Assembly (NCBI RefSeq): GCF_000526215.1
Contig: NZ_JAFQ01000004.1
Coordinates: 1,612,001 to 1,676,000, forward strand
DNA: 64,000 nucleotides
Direction: 5' to 3'
From: Nocardia sp. BMG51109
GTDB lineage: Bacteria > Actinomycetota > Actinomycetes > Mycobacteriales > Mycobacteriaceae
Shown in pieces: positions 8,374-16,610 of the stretch (its first letter is position 1; each line of letters begins with the position of its first letter). A program made the translations under genes and the position numbers. The notes beneath the pieces are model-generated. The model had not been told where the DNA came from. It made no database searches and saw nothing but the letters and a program-made list of their open reading frames with translations.

Positions 8374-9939
8374 GTGACAACCTTCCCCGCCCCCGGGCAG
8401 ACCACCCCCGCCGCCCTGCACGAGGCGGCGGGCCAGTACGGCGACGCGACCGCCGTCATCGACGGCGACGTGCGCCTGAGCTGGGCGCAGCTGCTCGACG
8501 CGGTCCGGGAGGCCGCCGGGGCGTTGATCGCCCGCGGCGTGCGGCCCGGCGATCGGATCTCGGTCTGGGCGCCCAACACCTACCACTGGGTGGTGGCCGC
8601 GCTGGCGATTCACTACACCGGCGCGGCGCTGGTGCCGCTGAACACCCGCTACGTCGCCGACGAGGCGGCCGACGTGCTGCGGCGCGTGAACGCGAAGGCG
8701 CTGTTCGTCGCCGGACCGTTCCTGGGGCGGGATCGGCTGTCCGAATTGCGTTCGGTCGCACCGGATCTGGTGATCGACACGGTTGTTGTCATTCCAGGAG
8801 ACGCTCCCGCCGCCGCGGACGACTCCCCCTCCGTCGTCGCGTGGCCGGAGCTGGCCGGGCTCGCCGCACAGGTGCCCGGCGACCAAGTGGTCGCGCGCGG
8901 GGAATCGGTTGGCCCCGAAGACATCTCCGACATCCTGTTCACCTCCGGCACCACCGGACGCAGCAAGGGCACGCTGGTGGCGCATCGGCAGGCCCTGGAC
9001 GTGGTGCGCGCCTGGTGCGCGTGCTCGACCCTGAACAGCTCCGACCGCTACCTGGTGATCCCGCCGTTCTTCCACAACTTCGGCTACAAGGCGGCCATGC
9101 TCGCATGCCTGGTCACCGGCGCGACGATCGTGCCGCAGGCCGCCTTCGACGTGCCGGAGACCATGCGGCTGGTGCACGACCAGCGCATCACCGTGCTGAC
9201 CGGGCCGCCGACGATCTACCAGACCATCCTCGACCATCCCGCCCGCGCCGAGTCCGACCTGAGCAGCCTGCGGGTGGCGGTCACGGGCGCCTCCACCGTG
9301 CCGGTGGTGCTCGTCGAAAGAATGCGCAGCGAGCTGAAATTCGACGTGGTGGTGACCGCGTACGGGCTCTCGGAGTCGGCCGGCTTCGGCACCATGTGCC
9401 GGCCCGACGACGACGCCGAGACGGTCGCCAACACCTCCGGCGGCCCGATCGCCGGCTTCGAGGTGCGCATCGACGACAACGGCGAGGTGCTGCTGCGCGG
9501 CCCGAACGTCATGCTCGGCTACCTGGACGACCCGGAGAACACCGCCAAGACCATCGACCCCGGCGGCTGGCTGCACACCGGCGACGTCGGGGTGCTGGAC
9601 GAGCGCGGCTACCTGAAGATCACCGACCGGCTCAAGGACATGTACATCGCCGGTGGTTTCAACGTCTACCCGGCCGAGGTGGAACAGGCGCTCGCGCGCC
9701 TCGACGGAGTGGCCGACTCCGCGGTGATCGGGGTGGCGGACGAGCGCATGGGCGAGGTCGGCAAGGCCTACATCGTGCGCCGGTCGGGCGCCGCGCTGAC
9801 GGAGGAGGACGTGATCGCGCACGCCAAGCGCACCCTGGCGAATTTCAAGGTGCCGCGGTACGTCGAGTTCCGCGATCAGCTGCCCTACAGCGCCGCCGGC
9901 AAGGTGCTCAAGCGGCAACTACGTGAGGAGATTTCGTGA
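8374..9939 (+). CDS. fadD3: HIP-CoA ligase FadD3
   Basis: A 521-residue acyl-adenylate-forming enzyme. The P-loop-like motif FTSGTTGRSKGT, the YGLSES motif, the hinge GDVGVLDERGYLKITDR and the late lysine in YSAAGKVLKR are all present. FadD3 (Rv3561) activates HIP, the C/D-ring propionate, to HIP-CoA, which is also the KstR2 inducer. The GTG at 8374 follows GGGAGGA. An upstream TTG at 8320 lies inside the operator and is not used. Its stop overlaps the next gene by GTGA. Confidence 0.93.
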   Translation: MTTFPAPGQTTPAALHEAAGQYGDATAVIDGDVRLSWAQLLDAVREAAGALIARGVRPGDRISVWAPNTYHWVVAALAIHYTGAALVPLNTRYVADEAADVLRRVNAKALFVAGPFLGRDRLSELRSVAPDLVIDTVVVIPGDAPAAADDSPSVVAWPELAGLAAQVPGDQVVARGESVGPEDISDILFTSGTTGRSKGTLVAHRQALDVVRAWCACSTLNSSDRYLVIPPFFHNFGYKAAMLACLVTGATIVPQAAFDVPETMRLVHDQRITVLTGPPTIYQTILDHPARAESDLSSLRVAVTGASTVPVVLVERMRSELKFDVVVTAYGLSESAGFGTMCRPDDDAETVANTSGGPIAGFEVRIDDNGEVLLRGPNVMLGYLDDPENTAKTIDPGGWLHTGDVGVLDERGYLKITDRLKDMYIAGGFNVYPAEVEQALARLDGVADSAVIGVADERMGEVGKAYIVRRSGAALTEEDVIAHAKRTLANFKVPRYVEFRDQLPYSAAGKVLKRQLREEIS

Positions 9940-10898
9940 CTTCCGACGGCGTGCATCCCGCCCCCGATCACCGCTCTGCCTACCCCGCCCCCGACCACCG
10001 CTCTGCCTACCCCGCCCCCGACCACCCCGACGAGGGGGAGGTCGTCACCTACGAGCGCCGCGGCCCGATCGCGATCGTCACGATGAACCGCCCGCAGTAC
10101 CGCAACGCGCAGAATTCGGTGATGACCTACGCGCTCGACGCCGCCTTCGCCCGGGCCGTCGAGGACGCGGAGGTCAAGGCGATCGTCCTGGCGGGCAACG
10201 GAAAACACTTCTCCGCCGGCCACGACATCGGCACGCCGGGACGCGATCACCGCGTGTCCTACGACAACAAGGCCGTGCTGTGGTGGGACCACGTCGACCG
10301 CGAGGGCGGCGATCAGCGTTTCGCCCGCGAGTCCGAGGTGTATCTCGGGATGTGCCGGCGCTGGCGGGAGATCCCCAAGCCGACCATCGCGGCCGTGCAG
10401 GGCGCGTGCATCGCCGGGGCGCTGATGCTGGCGTGGTCGTGCGATCTGATCGTGGCCGCCGAGGACGCCTTCTTCTCCGATCCCGTGGTGCGCATGGGCA
10501 TTCCGGGGGTGGAGTACTTCGCCCACCCGTGGATGCTCGGGCCGCGCCGCGCCAAGGAGGTGCTGTTCACCGGCGAACGCTTCAGCGCCGCACAGGCTTA
10601 CGACTGGGGCATGGTCAATCGCGTGGTGCCCCGCGAGGACTTGCGGACGCACGCGCTGGAGTTGGCCGAAAAGATCTCGGACATGCCGCAGTTCGGGCTG
10701 GCGCTGACCAAGAGGGCCGTCAACCAGTGCGAGGACCTGATGGGGATGCGCGCCGGCATGGACGCGGTATTCGGGCTGCACCACTTCGCGCACGCCCACA
10801 ATGCCGAGGTCGGCGCCGACTCGCTGGGCGGGATGACCGCCAAGTCCATGAAGGCCAGCGCCGAAGCCGGCAACGCGAACCAGAAGGGTGGGAAGTAG
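9936..10898 (+). CDS. Crotonase-superfamily protein with atypical active site
   Basis: A 320-residue enoyl-CoA hydratase/isomerase-fold protein. The first oxyanion-hole region is GKHFSAGHDIG and the second is QGACIAGALMLAWSCD. Compared by eye with classical hydratases, the positions of the two catalytic glutamates are Met (GALML) and Val (SDPVVRMG), so simple hydration is doubtful. An extra segment of about 20 residues follows the first motif (SYDNKAVLWWDHVDREGG). Residues 8-30 are a PAPDHRSAY tandem repeat that looks dispensable. The GTG start overlaps the fadD3 stop by 4 nt. In M. tuberculosis fadD3 is followed directly by fadE31, so this gene is an addition; its reaction is unknown. Confidence 0.85.
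   Translation: MTSDGVHPAPDHRSAYPAPDHRSAYPAPDHPDEGEVVTYERRGPIAIVTMNRPQYRNAQNSVMTYALDAAFARAVEDAEVKAIVLAGNGKHFSAGHDIGTPGRDHRVSYDNKAVLWWDHVDREGGDQRFARESEVYLGMCRRWREIPKPTIAAVQGACIAGALMLAWSCDLIVAAEDAFFSDPVVRMGIPGVEYFAHPWMLGPRRAKEVLFTGERFSAAQAYDWGMVNRVVPREDLRTHALELAEKISDMPQFGLALTKRAVNQCEDLMGMRAGMDAVFGLHHFAHAHNAEVGADSLGGMTAKSMKASAEAGNANQKGGK
9957..10027 (+). repeat. 27-bp in-frame tandem repeat, 2.7 copies
   Basis: Copies begin at 9957, 9984 and 10011 and differ at one base (GAT/GAC). The period keeps the crotonase reading frame and adds PAPDHRSAY to its N-terminus. Confidence 0.9.
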
Positions 10899-12029
10899 AT
10901 GGATCTCGACTACGACGCGCGCACCGAGGAATTCCGGCTCGAGGTCCGGGAGTTCCTGCGCGCCAACGTTCCCGCCACGCCGCTGCCATCGATGGACACC
11001 CGGGCCGGCTTCGAGGCGCACCGGGCCTGGGAGCACACGCTGGCCGAGGCTCGGCTGTCGGTGGTGTCGTGGCCCCGTGAACACGGCGGCCGGGATGCGT
11101 CGCTGCTGGAATGGGTGTTGTTCGAGGAGGAGTACTACGCCGCCGGGGCGCCCGGCCGGGTCAGCCAGAACGGCATCTTCCTGCTGGCTCCGACGCTGTT
11201 CGAGCACGGCACCCCGGAGCAGCTGGAGCGCATCCTGCCGCGCATGGCGCGCGCGGACGACATCTGGGCGCAGGCGTGGTCGGAACCCGAGGCCGGTAGC
11301 GACCTCGCCGGTATCCGCTCCACCGCCCGGCGGACCAACGGTGGCTGGGTGCTGAACGGGCAGAAGACCTGGAGTTCGCGTGCGGCGTATGCGGATTGGG
11401 CGTTCGGCCTGTTCCGCAGCGATCCGGAGGCGGAGCGCCACCGCGGGCTCACCTACGTGATGTTCCCGCTGTCCGCCGACGGGGTTACGGTCCGCCCGAT
11501 TCCGCAGCTCGACGGGGAGCCCGGGTTCGCGGAGATCTTCCTGGACAACGTCTTCGTCCCGGACCGAGACGTGATCGGCACGCCGAACGAGGGCTGGCGA
11601 GTCGCGATGAGCACCTCCAGCAACGAGCGCGGCCTGTCGCTGCGCAGCCCGGGCCGGTTCAACGCGACCGCGCGGCGACTGATCGAGCTGTGGCGGAGCA
11701 CCGCCGATCCGGCCGATACGGCGGCGCGAAATCGCGTGGTGGACGCCTGGATCGGCGCGGAGGCGTACCGGCTCAATACCTTGTCGACCGTCACCCGGCT
11801 GGCCGAGGGCGGCAAGCTCGGCGCGGAATCCTCGGTGAACAAGGTGTTCTGGTCCGAACTCGACATCGCCATGCACGAGACCGCCCTGGATCTGCTGGGT
11901 CCGGCCGCCGAACAGACGAGCGCCTGGACAGACGGCTACCTGTTCTCGCTGGCGGGCCCGATCTACGCGGGCACCAACGAGATTCAGCGCAACATCATCG
12001 CCGAACGCCTGCTCGGGCTGCCCAGGTAG
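10899..12029 (+). CDS. fadE31: Acyl-CoA dehydrogenase subunit FadE31
   Basis: 376 residues of acyl-CoA dehydrogenase fold: WAQAWSEPEAGSDLAG, GQKTWSSRAAYADW and the C-terminal IYAGTNEIQRNIIAERLLGLPR. The order fadE31-fadE32-fadE33 matches Rv3562-Rv3564. These enzymes are reported to assemble as alpha2beta2 heterotetramers (FadE31 with FadE32 or FadE33) acting on ring-derived acyl-CoAs. The ATG abuts the stop of the preceding crotonase gene (TAGATG), indicating coupled translation. Confidence 0.9.
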   Translation: MDLDYDARTEEFRLEVREFLRANVPATPLPSMDTRAGFEAHRAWEHTLAEARLSVVSWPREHGGRDASLLEWVLFEEEYYAAGAPGRVSQNGIFLLAPTLFEHGTPEQLERILPRMARADDIWAQAWSEPEAGSDLAGIRSTARRTNGGWVLNGQKTWSSRAAYADWAFGLFRSDPEAERHRGLTYVMFPLSADGVTVRPIPQLDGEPGFAEIFLDNVFVPDRDVIGTPNEGWRVAMSTSSNERGLSLRSPGRFNATARRLIELWRSTADPADTAARNRVVDAWIGAEAYRLNTLSTVTRLAEGGKLGAESSVNKVFWSELDIAMHETALDLLGPAAEQTSAWTDGYLFSLAGPIYAGTNEIQRNIIAERLLGLPR

Positions 12030-12046
12030 GCGATCGGAGGATGTCG

Positions 12047-12187
12047 ATGCACACGCGGAACGCCGCCGACCGGCGGGCCCTCGTCGCCACGCCGGCGGCG
12101 ATACCCGGCACCCGAATCACACAGATCTGCACACGGAACGCCACCCAGCGCGGCGTGGCCCGTATCTCGGATTGGACCGCCCGATGA
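12047..12187 (+). CDS. Small ORF coupling fadE31 to fadE32
   Basis: A 46-residue frame fills the fadE31-fadE32 gap. GGAGG (12036-12040) lies 6 nt before the ATG at 12047; an in-frame ATG at 12041 is too close to it. The stop overlaps the fadE32 start as ATGA. About 85% of codons end in G or C, as in real genes here. The peptide is basic, has one cysteine and matches nothing I know. fadE32 has no good ribosome site of its own, so the frame may serve mainly to deliver ribosomes. It could be a leader peptide or chance. Confidence 0.5.
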   Translation: MHTRNAADRRALVATPAAIPGTRITQICTRNATQRGVARISDWTAR

Positions 12188-13188
12188 AGTTTGCCCTCTC
12201 CCCCGAACAACGGGATTTCGCCGACAGCCTCCGCAAGATGTGCGAAGCGGCCGGGACTCCAGGCATCGTGCGCGCCTGGAGCGGCGGAGATCACCGCGGC
12301 GGTCGCGGGCTGATCCGGCAGCTCGCCGGTGCGGGTGCGCTGGGCCTGATCATCGATGAGAACCACGGCGGCCTGGGCGCCGAGACCATCGACCTGGTGG
12401 TGGCGATGCGGGAGCTCGGGCGCGCGGCCGTGCCCGGACCGCTGGTGGAGACGGCGGCCGTGATTCCCACACTGCTGCAAGCGCTTCCGGATTCGGCCTC
12501 GGCGCGACGGTGGCTGCCGGCCTTCGCGGAGGGCCAGGCCCTGGGCACGATCACGCTCGCCCCGGACGCGCCCGCGGTCGACGCCGACACCGCCGAGGTG
12601 GTGCTGGTCGCCGACGGCGACCGGGTGTCCATCGGCCACCGGACCGACCCCGTCCGGTCGGTGGACGCGGCGCGGCGCCTGTTCACCGTCGCGGCGGATG
12701 AGGTTGTCGCCGAGGGAGATGCGGTACGCGCGGCCCTGGACGCCGCCTTCGACGCCGGGGCCCTGGCGACCGCGGCCCAGCTGCTCGGCGCCGGACGGGC
12801 GCTGCTGGACACCAGCGTCGCCTACGTCGAGCAGCGCCATCAGTTCGGCAAGCCGATCGGTCGATACCAGGCCGTCAAGCATCATCTGGCGAATGCGCTG
12901 ATCGGCCTGGAGATGGCCGAGCCGCTGCTGAATCGCGCCGCGCTGAGCCTGGATTCGCCCGACCGCGCCCGCGACGTGTCGGCGGCCAAGCTCGCCTGCG
13001 CCGAGGCCGCCTACCGCACCGCCCGGATCGCCCTGCAGGTGCACGGCGCCATCGGCTACACCGCCGAACACGACCTGTCGCTGTGGCTGGCCAAGGTGAC
13101 CGCATTGCAGTCCGTGTGGGGCACAGCCGATTTCCATCGGGCCCGGGTCGGTGCGGCCTTGCGAGCGGAATCGGAGGCGCTCGGGTGA
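12184..13188 (+). CDS. fadE32: Acyl-CoA dehydrogenase subunit FadE32
   Basis: 334 residues of the shorter, divergent acyl-CoA dehydrogenase type: KFALSPEQRDFADSLRKM at the N-terminus, EQRHQFGKPIGRYQAVKHHLA in the helical domain, and VHGAIGYTAEHDLSLWLAK near the C-terminus. This matches FadE32 (Rv3563), the partner subunit of FadE31. The ATG at 12184 overlaps the upstream small ORF (ATGA) and has no clear Shine-Dalgarno sequence. Its stop overlaps the next small ORF (GTGA). Confidence 0.88.
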   Translation: MKFALSPEQRDFADSLRKMCEAAGTPGIVRAWSGGDHRGGRGLIRQLAGAGALGLIIDENHGGLGAETIDLVVAMRELGRAAVPGPLVETAAVIPTLLQALPDSASARRWLPAFAEGQALGTITLAPDAPAVDADTAEVVLVADGDRVSIGHRTDPVRSVDAARRLFTVAADEVVAEGDAVRAALDAAFDAGALATAAQLLGAGRALLDTSVAYVEQRHQFGKPIGRYQAVKHHLANALIGLEMAEPLLNRAALSLDSPDRARDVSAAKLACAEAAYRTARIALQVHGAIGYTAEHDLSLWLAKVTALQSVWGTADFHRARVGAALRAESEALG

Positions 13189-13412
13189 GGATCAGCGGCG
13201 AACTCCCGGACCGGGACGGCACCGAGGCGGGGCACGTCGAGACCGAGCCGCGGCGCGGCCGTACAGCTCGTACCGGTGCGGGATGCACCGGAAGGCGGGT
13301 GGCCGACGCGGAACGAATCGCACCGGCCGGACCGGTGACGGCGATGTGCCGGGGAGCGCTGGGGCCGGGACGCGGAGTCGTGCAGGGAGACGATATGGGA
13401 GACCGGATATGA
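13185..13412 (+). CDS. Small ORF bridging fadE32 and fadE33
   Basis: A 75-codon frame spans the entire 220-bp gap. Its GTG overlaps the fadE32 stop (GTGA) and its stop overlaps the fadE33 start (ATGA). The product would be basic and rich in Gly and Arg, with no recognisable domain. Only about three quarters of codons end in G or C, less than neighbouring genes, so it may not encode a selected protein. The double overlap suggests a translational bridge. Confidence 0.4.
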   Translation: MRISGELPDRDGTEAGHVETEPRRGRTARTGAGCTGRRVADAERIAPAGPVTAMCRGALGPGRGVVQGDDMGDRI

Positions 13413-14491
13413 GCAGCACCGCGGAACTTCAGGATCTCGCCGCCACGGTGCGGGCCGTGCTGGCCAAGCACGGCGATCGAGACGCGCTGCGGCGCGCGAT
13501 CGACGGCGAACCCGGCTACGACGAACAGCTGTGGACACTGCTGTGCGAGCAGGTCGGCGTTGCGGCACTGGCGATTCCGGAGGAGTTCGGCGGCATCGGC
13601 GCGGGGCTCACGGCGGCGCTGATCGTCGTCGAGGAACTCGGCCGCACCCTGCACGCACCGCCGATGCTGGGTTCGGCGGTGCTGGGTGCGCAGGCATTGC
13701 TGCTGTCCGGCAACGCCGAAGCCTGCGCGCGGCTGCTGCCGGAGGTCGCCGAGGGCACCCGCACGCTGGCATTGTGCTGGGCGGATCGGGCCGGTTGGGA
13801 CACTCCGGGAATCCGAGTCGAGAACGGGAAGCTCACCGGCACGGCGCATTACGTCGTCGACGGCGCGACGGCGGACACCCTGATCGTGCTCACCACCGAG
13901 GGCGTCTACGAAATCGACGCCACCGCACCGGAAGTCGCCCGCAGCACCACCCCGACGATGGACCCGACCCGGAGGCTGGCCGAGATCACCTGCACCGCCG
14001 CCCCCGCCCGTGCGCTGGGCGGCGACCCCGCGACCGTGACCGCCCGGCTGCGCCACATCGCCTGGGCGGCGCTGGCCGCCGAACAGATCGGCGCCGCCGG
14101 GCAGTGCCTCGCGGCGACGGTGGAATACACCGGGTCCCGCGTGCAGTTCGGCCGCCCGATCGGCAGCTTCCAGGCGCTCAAGCACCGCATGGCCGATATG
14201 TACGTGCTGGTGGAATCGGCCCGCTCGGCCGCCTACACCGCCATCGCCGCCCTGCCCGACACCGGCGCCGATCCGCGGGCATCGGCGGCACACCCCGACG
14301 CCGCCCTGGATCTGTCCGCCGCGCGCATCCACTGCACGCAGGCGTTCGGCGCGGTCGTGGGCGAAATGGTCCAGATGCACGGCGGCATCGCCATCACCTG
14401 GGAACACGACGCCCACCTGTACTTCAAACGCGCCCACGGCGATTCGCAGCTCTTCGGCCACCCAACCCGCCCGCTGGCTCGCCCCGCCTGA
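13409..14491 (+). CDS. fadE33: Acyl-CoA dehydrogenase subunit FadE33
   Basis: About 360 residues with VALAIPEEFGGIGAG-like N-terminal region, GSRVQFGRPIGSFQALKHRMADMY in the helical domain and MHGGIAITWEHDAHLYFKRA near the C-terminus. It matches FadE33 (Rv3564), an alternative partner of FadE31 in ring degradation. The ATG at 13409 has GGGAGA upstream. It is the last gene of the fadD3 operon and is followed by a strong stem-loop. Confidence 0.87.
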   Translation: MSSTAELQDLAATVRAVLAKHGDRDALRRAIDGEPGYDEQLWTLLCEQVGVAALAIPEEFGGIGAGLTAALIVVEELGRTLHAPPMLGSAVLGAQALLLSGNAEACARLLPEVAEGTRTLALCWADRAGWDTPGIRVENGKLTGTAHYVVDGATADTLIVLTTEGVYEIDATAPEVARSTTPTMDPTRRLAEITCTAAPARALGGDPATVTARLRHIAWAALAAEQIGAAGQCLAATVEYTGSRVQFGRPIGSFQALKHRMADMYVLVESARSAAYTAIAALPDTGADPRASAAHPDAALDLSAARIHCTQAFGAVVGEMVQMHGGIAITWEHDAHLYFKRAHGDSQLFGHPTRPLARPA

Positions 14492-14499
14492 CCGCCGCA

Positions 14500-14541
14500 G
14501 TGCGCCCGCCGGCGGGACGAGTTTCCATCCGGCGGGCGCAC
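14500..14541 (+). terminator. Terminator stem-loop after fadE33
   Basis: GTGCGCCCGCCGG and CCGGCGGGCGCAC form a perfect 13-bp stem around a 16-nt loop, starting 9 bp after the fadE33 stop codon. Confidence 0.75.
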
Positions 14542-14768
14542 CAGTCAGCGGGACCGATCGGAGTGCGAGGCCGGTCGATCGCTCCGCCGATCGCCTCCCC
14601 GCCCCGCCTCGTCCTGTCCCGTTCCGCGACACGGGAGTGACCACACCACCGATCACCTCGTCGTCCCGCTCACCCTGCGGCCCGGCACGGCACCGGCGCG
14701 GGCGAAGATCCGCCGGTCTATCCACCACCTGCCGTGCCCCATCTCACAGCCCGAATACATAGTTAGCC

Positions 14769-14799
14769 TATGTACATAGATAGTTAGCAAATGTAAACT
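14769..14799. promoter_or_regulatory. Probable MarR operator/promoter
   Basis: Two palindromic elements lie in an unusually AT-rich stretch just before the marR start. TATGTACATA (14769-14778) is perfect. AGTTAGCAAATGTAAACT (14782-14799) is symmetric in its AGTT, CA, TG and AACT positions. The sequence TAGTTAGC also occurs twice, about 22 bp apart. This fits autoregulation of the marR-MFS operon. Confidence 0.6.
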
Positions 14800-14807
14800 A
14801 AAAAATC

Positions 14808-15284
14808 GTGCAGTCGAGCCCCACCACCCAGTCCACCGGCCGCGAGGAGCTACTCGTCGACATCGTCGTCGCCGCGAGCCGGCTCACCCGGCTGGCGGGG
14901 TCGTTCGGCGGAAACGAGCTGCCGCGCGCCATGGTGCGCGCGCTGTCCGTGCTGGACGAGCGGGGTCCGCTGCGGGTCAGCGAGTTCGCCCGGATCGACG
15001 GGTGTTCGCAGCCATCGGCAACGGCGCTGATCGGCAGGCTGATCGCAGCCGGACTGGCCGGCCGCACCACCGATCCCGGCGACTCCAGAGTCGTGGTCGT
15101 CGAGCCGACGCCGGCGGGACGCACCCGCTTGGCAGCGTCCCGCCGCGCGATCGGTACCGCCCTGTCACAGCGATTGCCCGACCTCGATATCGACCGGCTC
15201 GCCCCACTGAGCGACGAGCTGAACGAACTGCTCGAGGCCCTGAAATCGGCTGCGCATCGAGAAGATTCGATTCAGGAGCGTTGA
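14808..15284 (+). CDS. MarR-family transcriptional regulator
   Basis: 158 residues with a winged helix: ALSVLDERGPLRVSEFARI, the recognition region CSQPSATALIGRLIAAG, and the wing TTDPGDSRVVVVEPTPAGR. The GTG start has no strong ribosome site. The stop overlaps the start of the transporter gene by one base (TGATG), so this is a regulator-exporter pair of the kind that often senses the exported compound. The compound is unknown. Confidence 0.88.
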   Translation: MQSSPTTQSTGREELLVDIVVAASRLTRLAGSFGGNELPRAMVRALSVLDERGPLRVSEFARIDGCSQPSATALIGRLIAAGLAGRTTDPGDSRVVVVEPTPAGRTRLAASRRAIGTALSQRLPDLDIDRLAPLSDELNELLEALKSAAHREDSIQER

Positions 15285-16537
15285 TGAGCACCTCTCTCTC
15301 GCCGCGCGCCGCCACCGACGCGCCTGCCGCCACGAAGAACAAGCAACCCAAGTCCGTGTGGGCGGTCGCCTTCGCCTCGGTCATCGCCTTCATGGGTATC
15401 GGCCTGGTCGACCCGATCCTCAAGCCGATCGGCGAGCAGCTGCACGCGTCGCCCTCGCAGGTGACGCTGCTGTTCACCAGCTACATGCTGGTCACCGGTG
15501 TGGCCATGCTGATCACGGGCGTGATCTCCAGCCGCTTCGGCGCCAAGAAGACGCTGCTGGCCGGCCTGGCGATCATCGTGGTGTTCGCGGCGCTGGCCGG
15601 TAGTTCCGGCACGGTCGGGCAGATCGTCGGGTTCCGCGCCGGCTGGGGACTGGGTAACGCGCTGTTCATCGCGACCGCCCTGGCCACCATCGTGGGCGCG
15701 GCCAGCGGCGGGGTCGCCCGGGCGATCATCCTGTACGAGGCCGCGCTGGGGATCGGCATCGCCGCCGGCCCGCTGGTCGGCGGATTCCTCGGCGGATTCA
15801 GCTGGCGCGCACCGTTCTTCGGCGTCTCGGCGCTGATGGCGATCGCCTTCGTCGCGATCGTCGTGCTGCTGCCGCAGAGCCCCGAGCCCACCCACCGCAC
15901 CTCGATCGTCGCGCCGTTCAAGGCCCTGCGGCACCGGGGTCTGCTGCTGGTCAGCATCACCGCGCTGCTGTACAACTACGGGTTCTTCACCCTGCTCGCC
16001 TATACCCCGTTCCCGCTGGACATGGGCACCTACGCGATCGGGTTCATCTTCTTCGGGTGGGGCCTGGCACTGGCGCTGGCATCTGTTGTGGTCGCACCGA
16101 AGGTGCAGCGCGCCTTCGGCACCGTCCCGATGATCGCGCTCGCGCTCGGGTTGTTCGCCGCGGACCTGGCCGCGATGGCGATCTGGGCCGACCAGAAGCC
16201 GGTGCTGATCGTGGGCACCGTGCTGGCCGGACTGTTCCTCGGCGTGAACAACACGCTGATCACCGAGGCCGTCATGATCTCGGCGCCGGTGGAGCGCTCG
16301 ACCGCGTCGGCCGCCTACAGCTTCGTCCGCTTCGCCGGCGGCGCCGCGGCCCCGTACCTGGCCGGCAAGCTCGGCGAACACCAGATGGCGCTGCCGTTCT
16401 GGGTCGGCGCGGCCTGCACCGCGGTCGGCGTGCTGGTACTACTGGCCGGACGTTCGGCCCTGTCCCACATCGACGACCACGACCCGGCCGAGCACAGCGT
16501 GACCGAGGCCGAAGCCGTCACCGTCGGCGACGACTGA
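15284..16537 (+). CDS. Major facilitator superfamily transporter, probable drug/metabolite exporter
   Basis: 417 residues with about 12 hydrophobic membrane segments, beginning with VWAVAFASVIAFMGIGLVDP. The loop SSRFGAKKTLLAG between helices 2 and 3 fits the MFS signature. Both ends are polar; the C-terminal tail is acidic. Cotranscribed with and probably controlled by the preceding MarR regulator. The ATG follows CAGGAG. The substrate cannot be read from the sequence. Confidence 0.88.
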   Translation: MSTSLSPRAATDAPAATKNKQPKSVWAVAFASVIAFMGIGLVDPILKPIGEQLHASPSQVTLLFTSYMLVTGVAMLITGVISSRFGAKKTLLAGLAIIVVFAALAGSSGTVGQIVGFRAGWGLGNALFIATALATIVGAASGGVARAIILYEAALGIGIAAGPLVGGFLGGFSWRAPFFGVSALMAIAFVAIVVLLPQSPEPTHRTSIVAPFKALRHRGLLLVSITALLYNYGFFTLLAYTPFPLDMGTYAIGFIFFGWGLALALASVVVAPKVQRAFGTVPMIALALGLFAADLAAMAIWADQKPVLIVGTVLAGLFLGVNNTLITEAVMISAPVERSTASAAYSFVRFAGGAAAPYLAGKLGEHQMALPFWVGAACTAVGVLVLLAGRSALSHIDDHDPAEHSVTEAEAVTVGDD

Positions 16538-16610
16538 CAACCGGCCTGGCGCACGAAACGCACTCGCGCAACCCGATCGAGTTCACCGGGCAGGGGTACG
16601 GTCGGCGAGT

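Larger units (their letters stand above)
14492..14807. other. Intergenic region between fadE33 and the marR gene
   Basis: This 316-bp gap holds the fadE33 terminator stem-loop at its left end and the AT-rich marR promoter and operator region at its right end. I see no gene in the middle. Confidence 0.6.
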
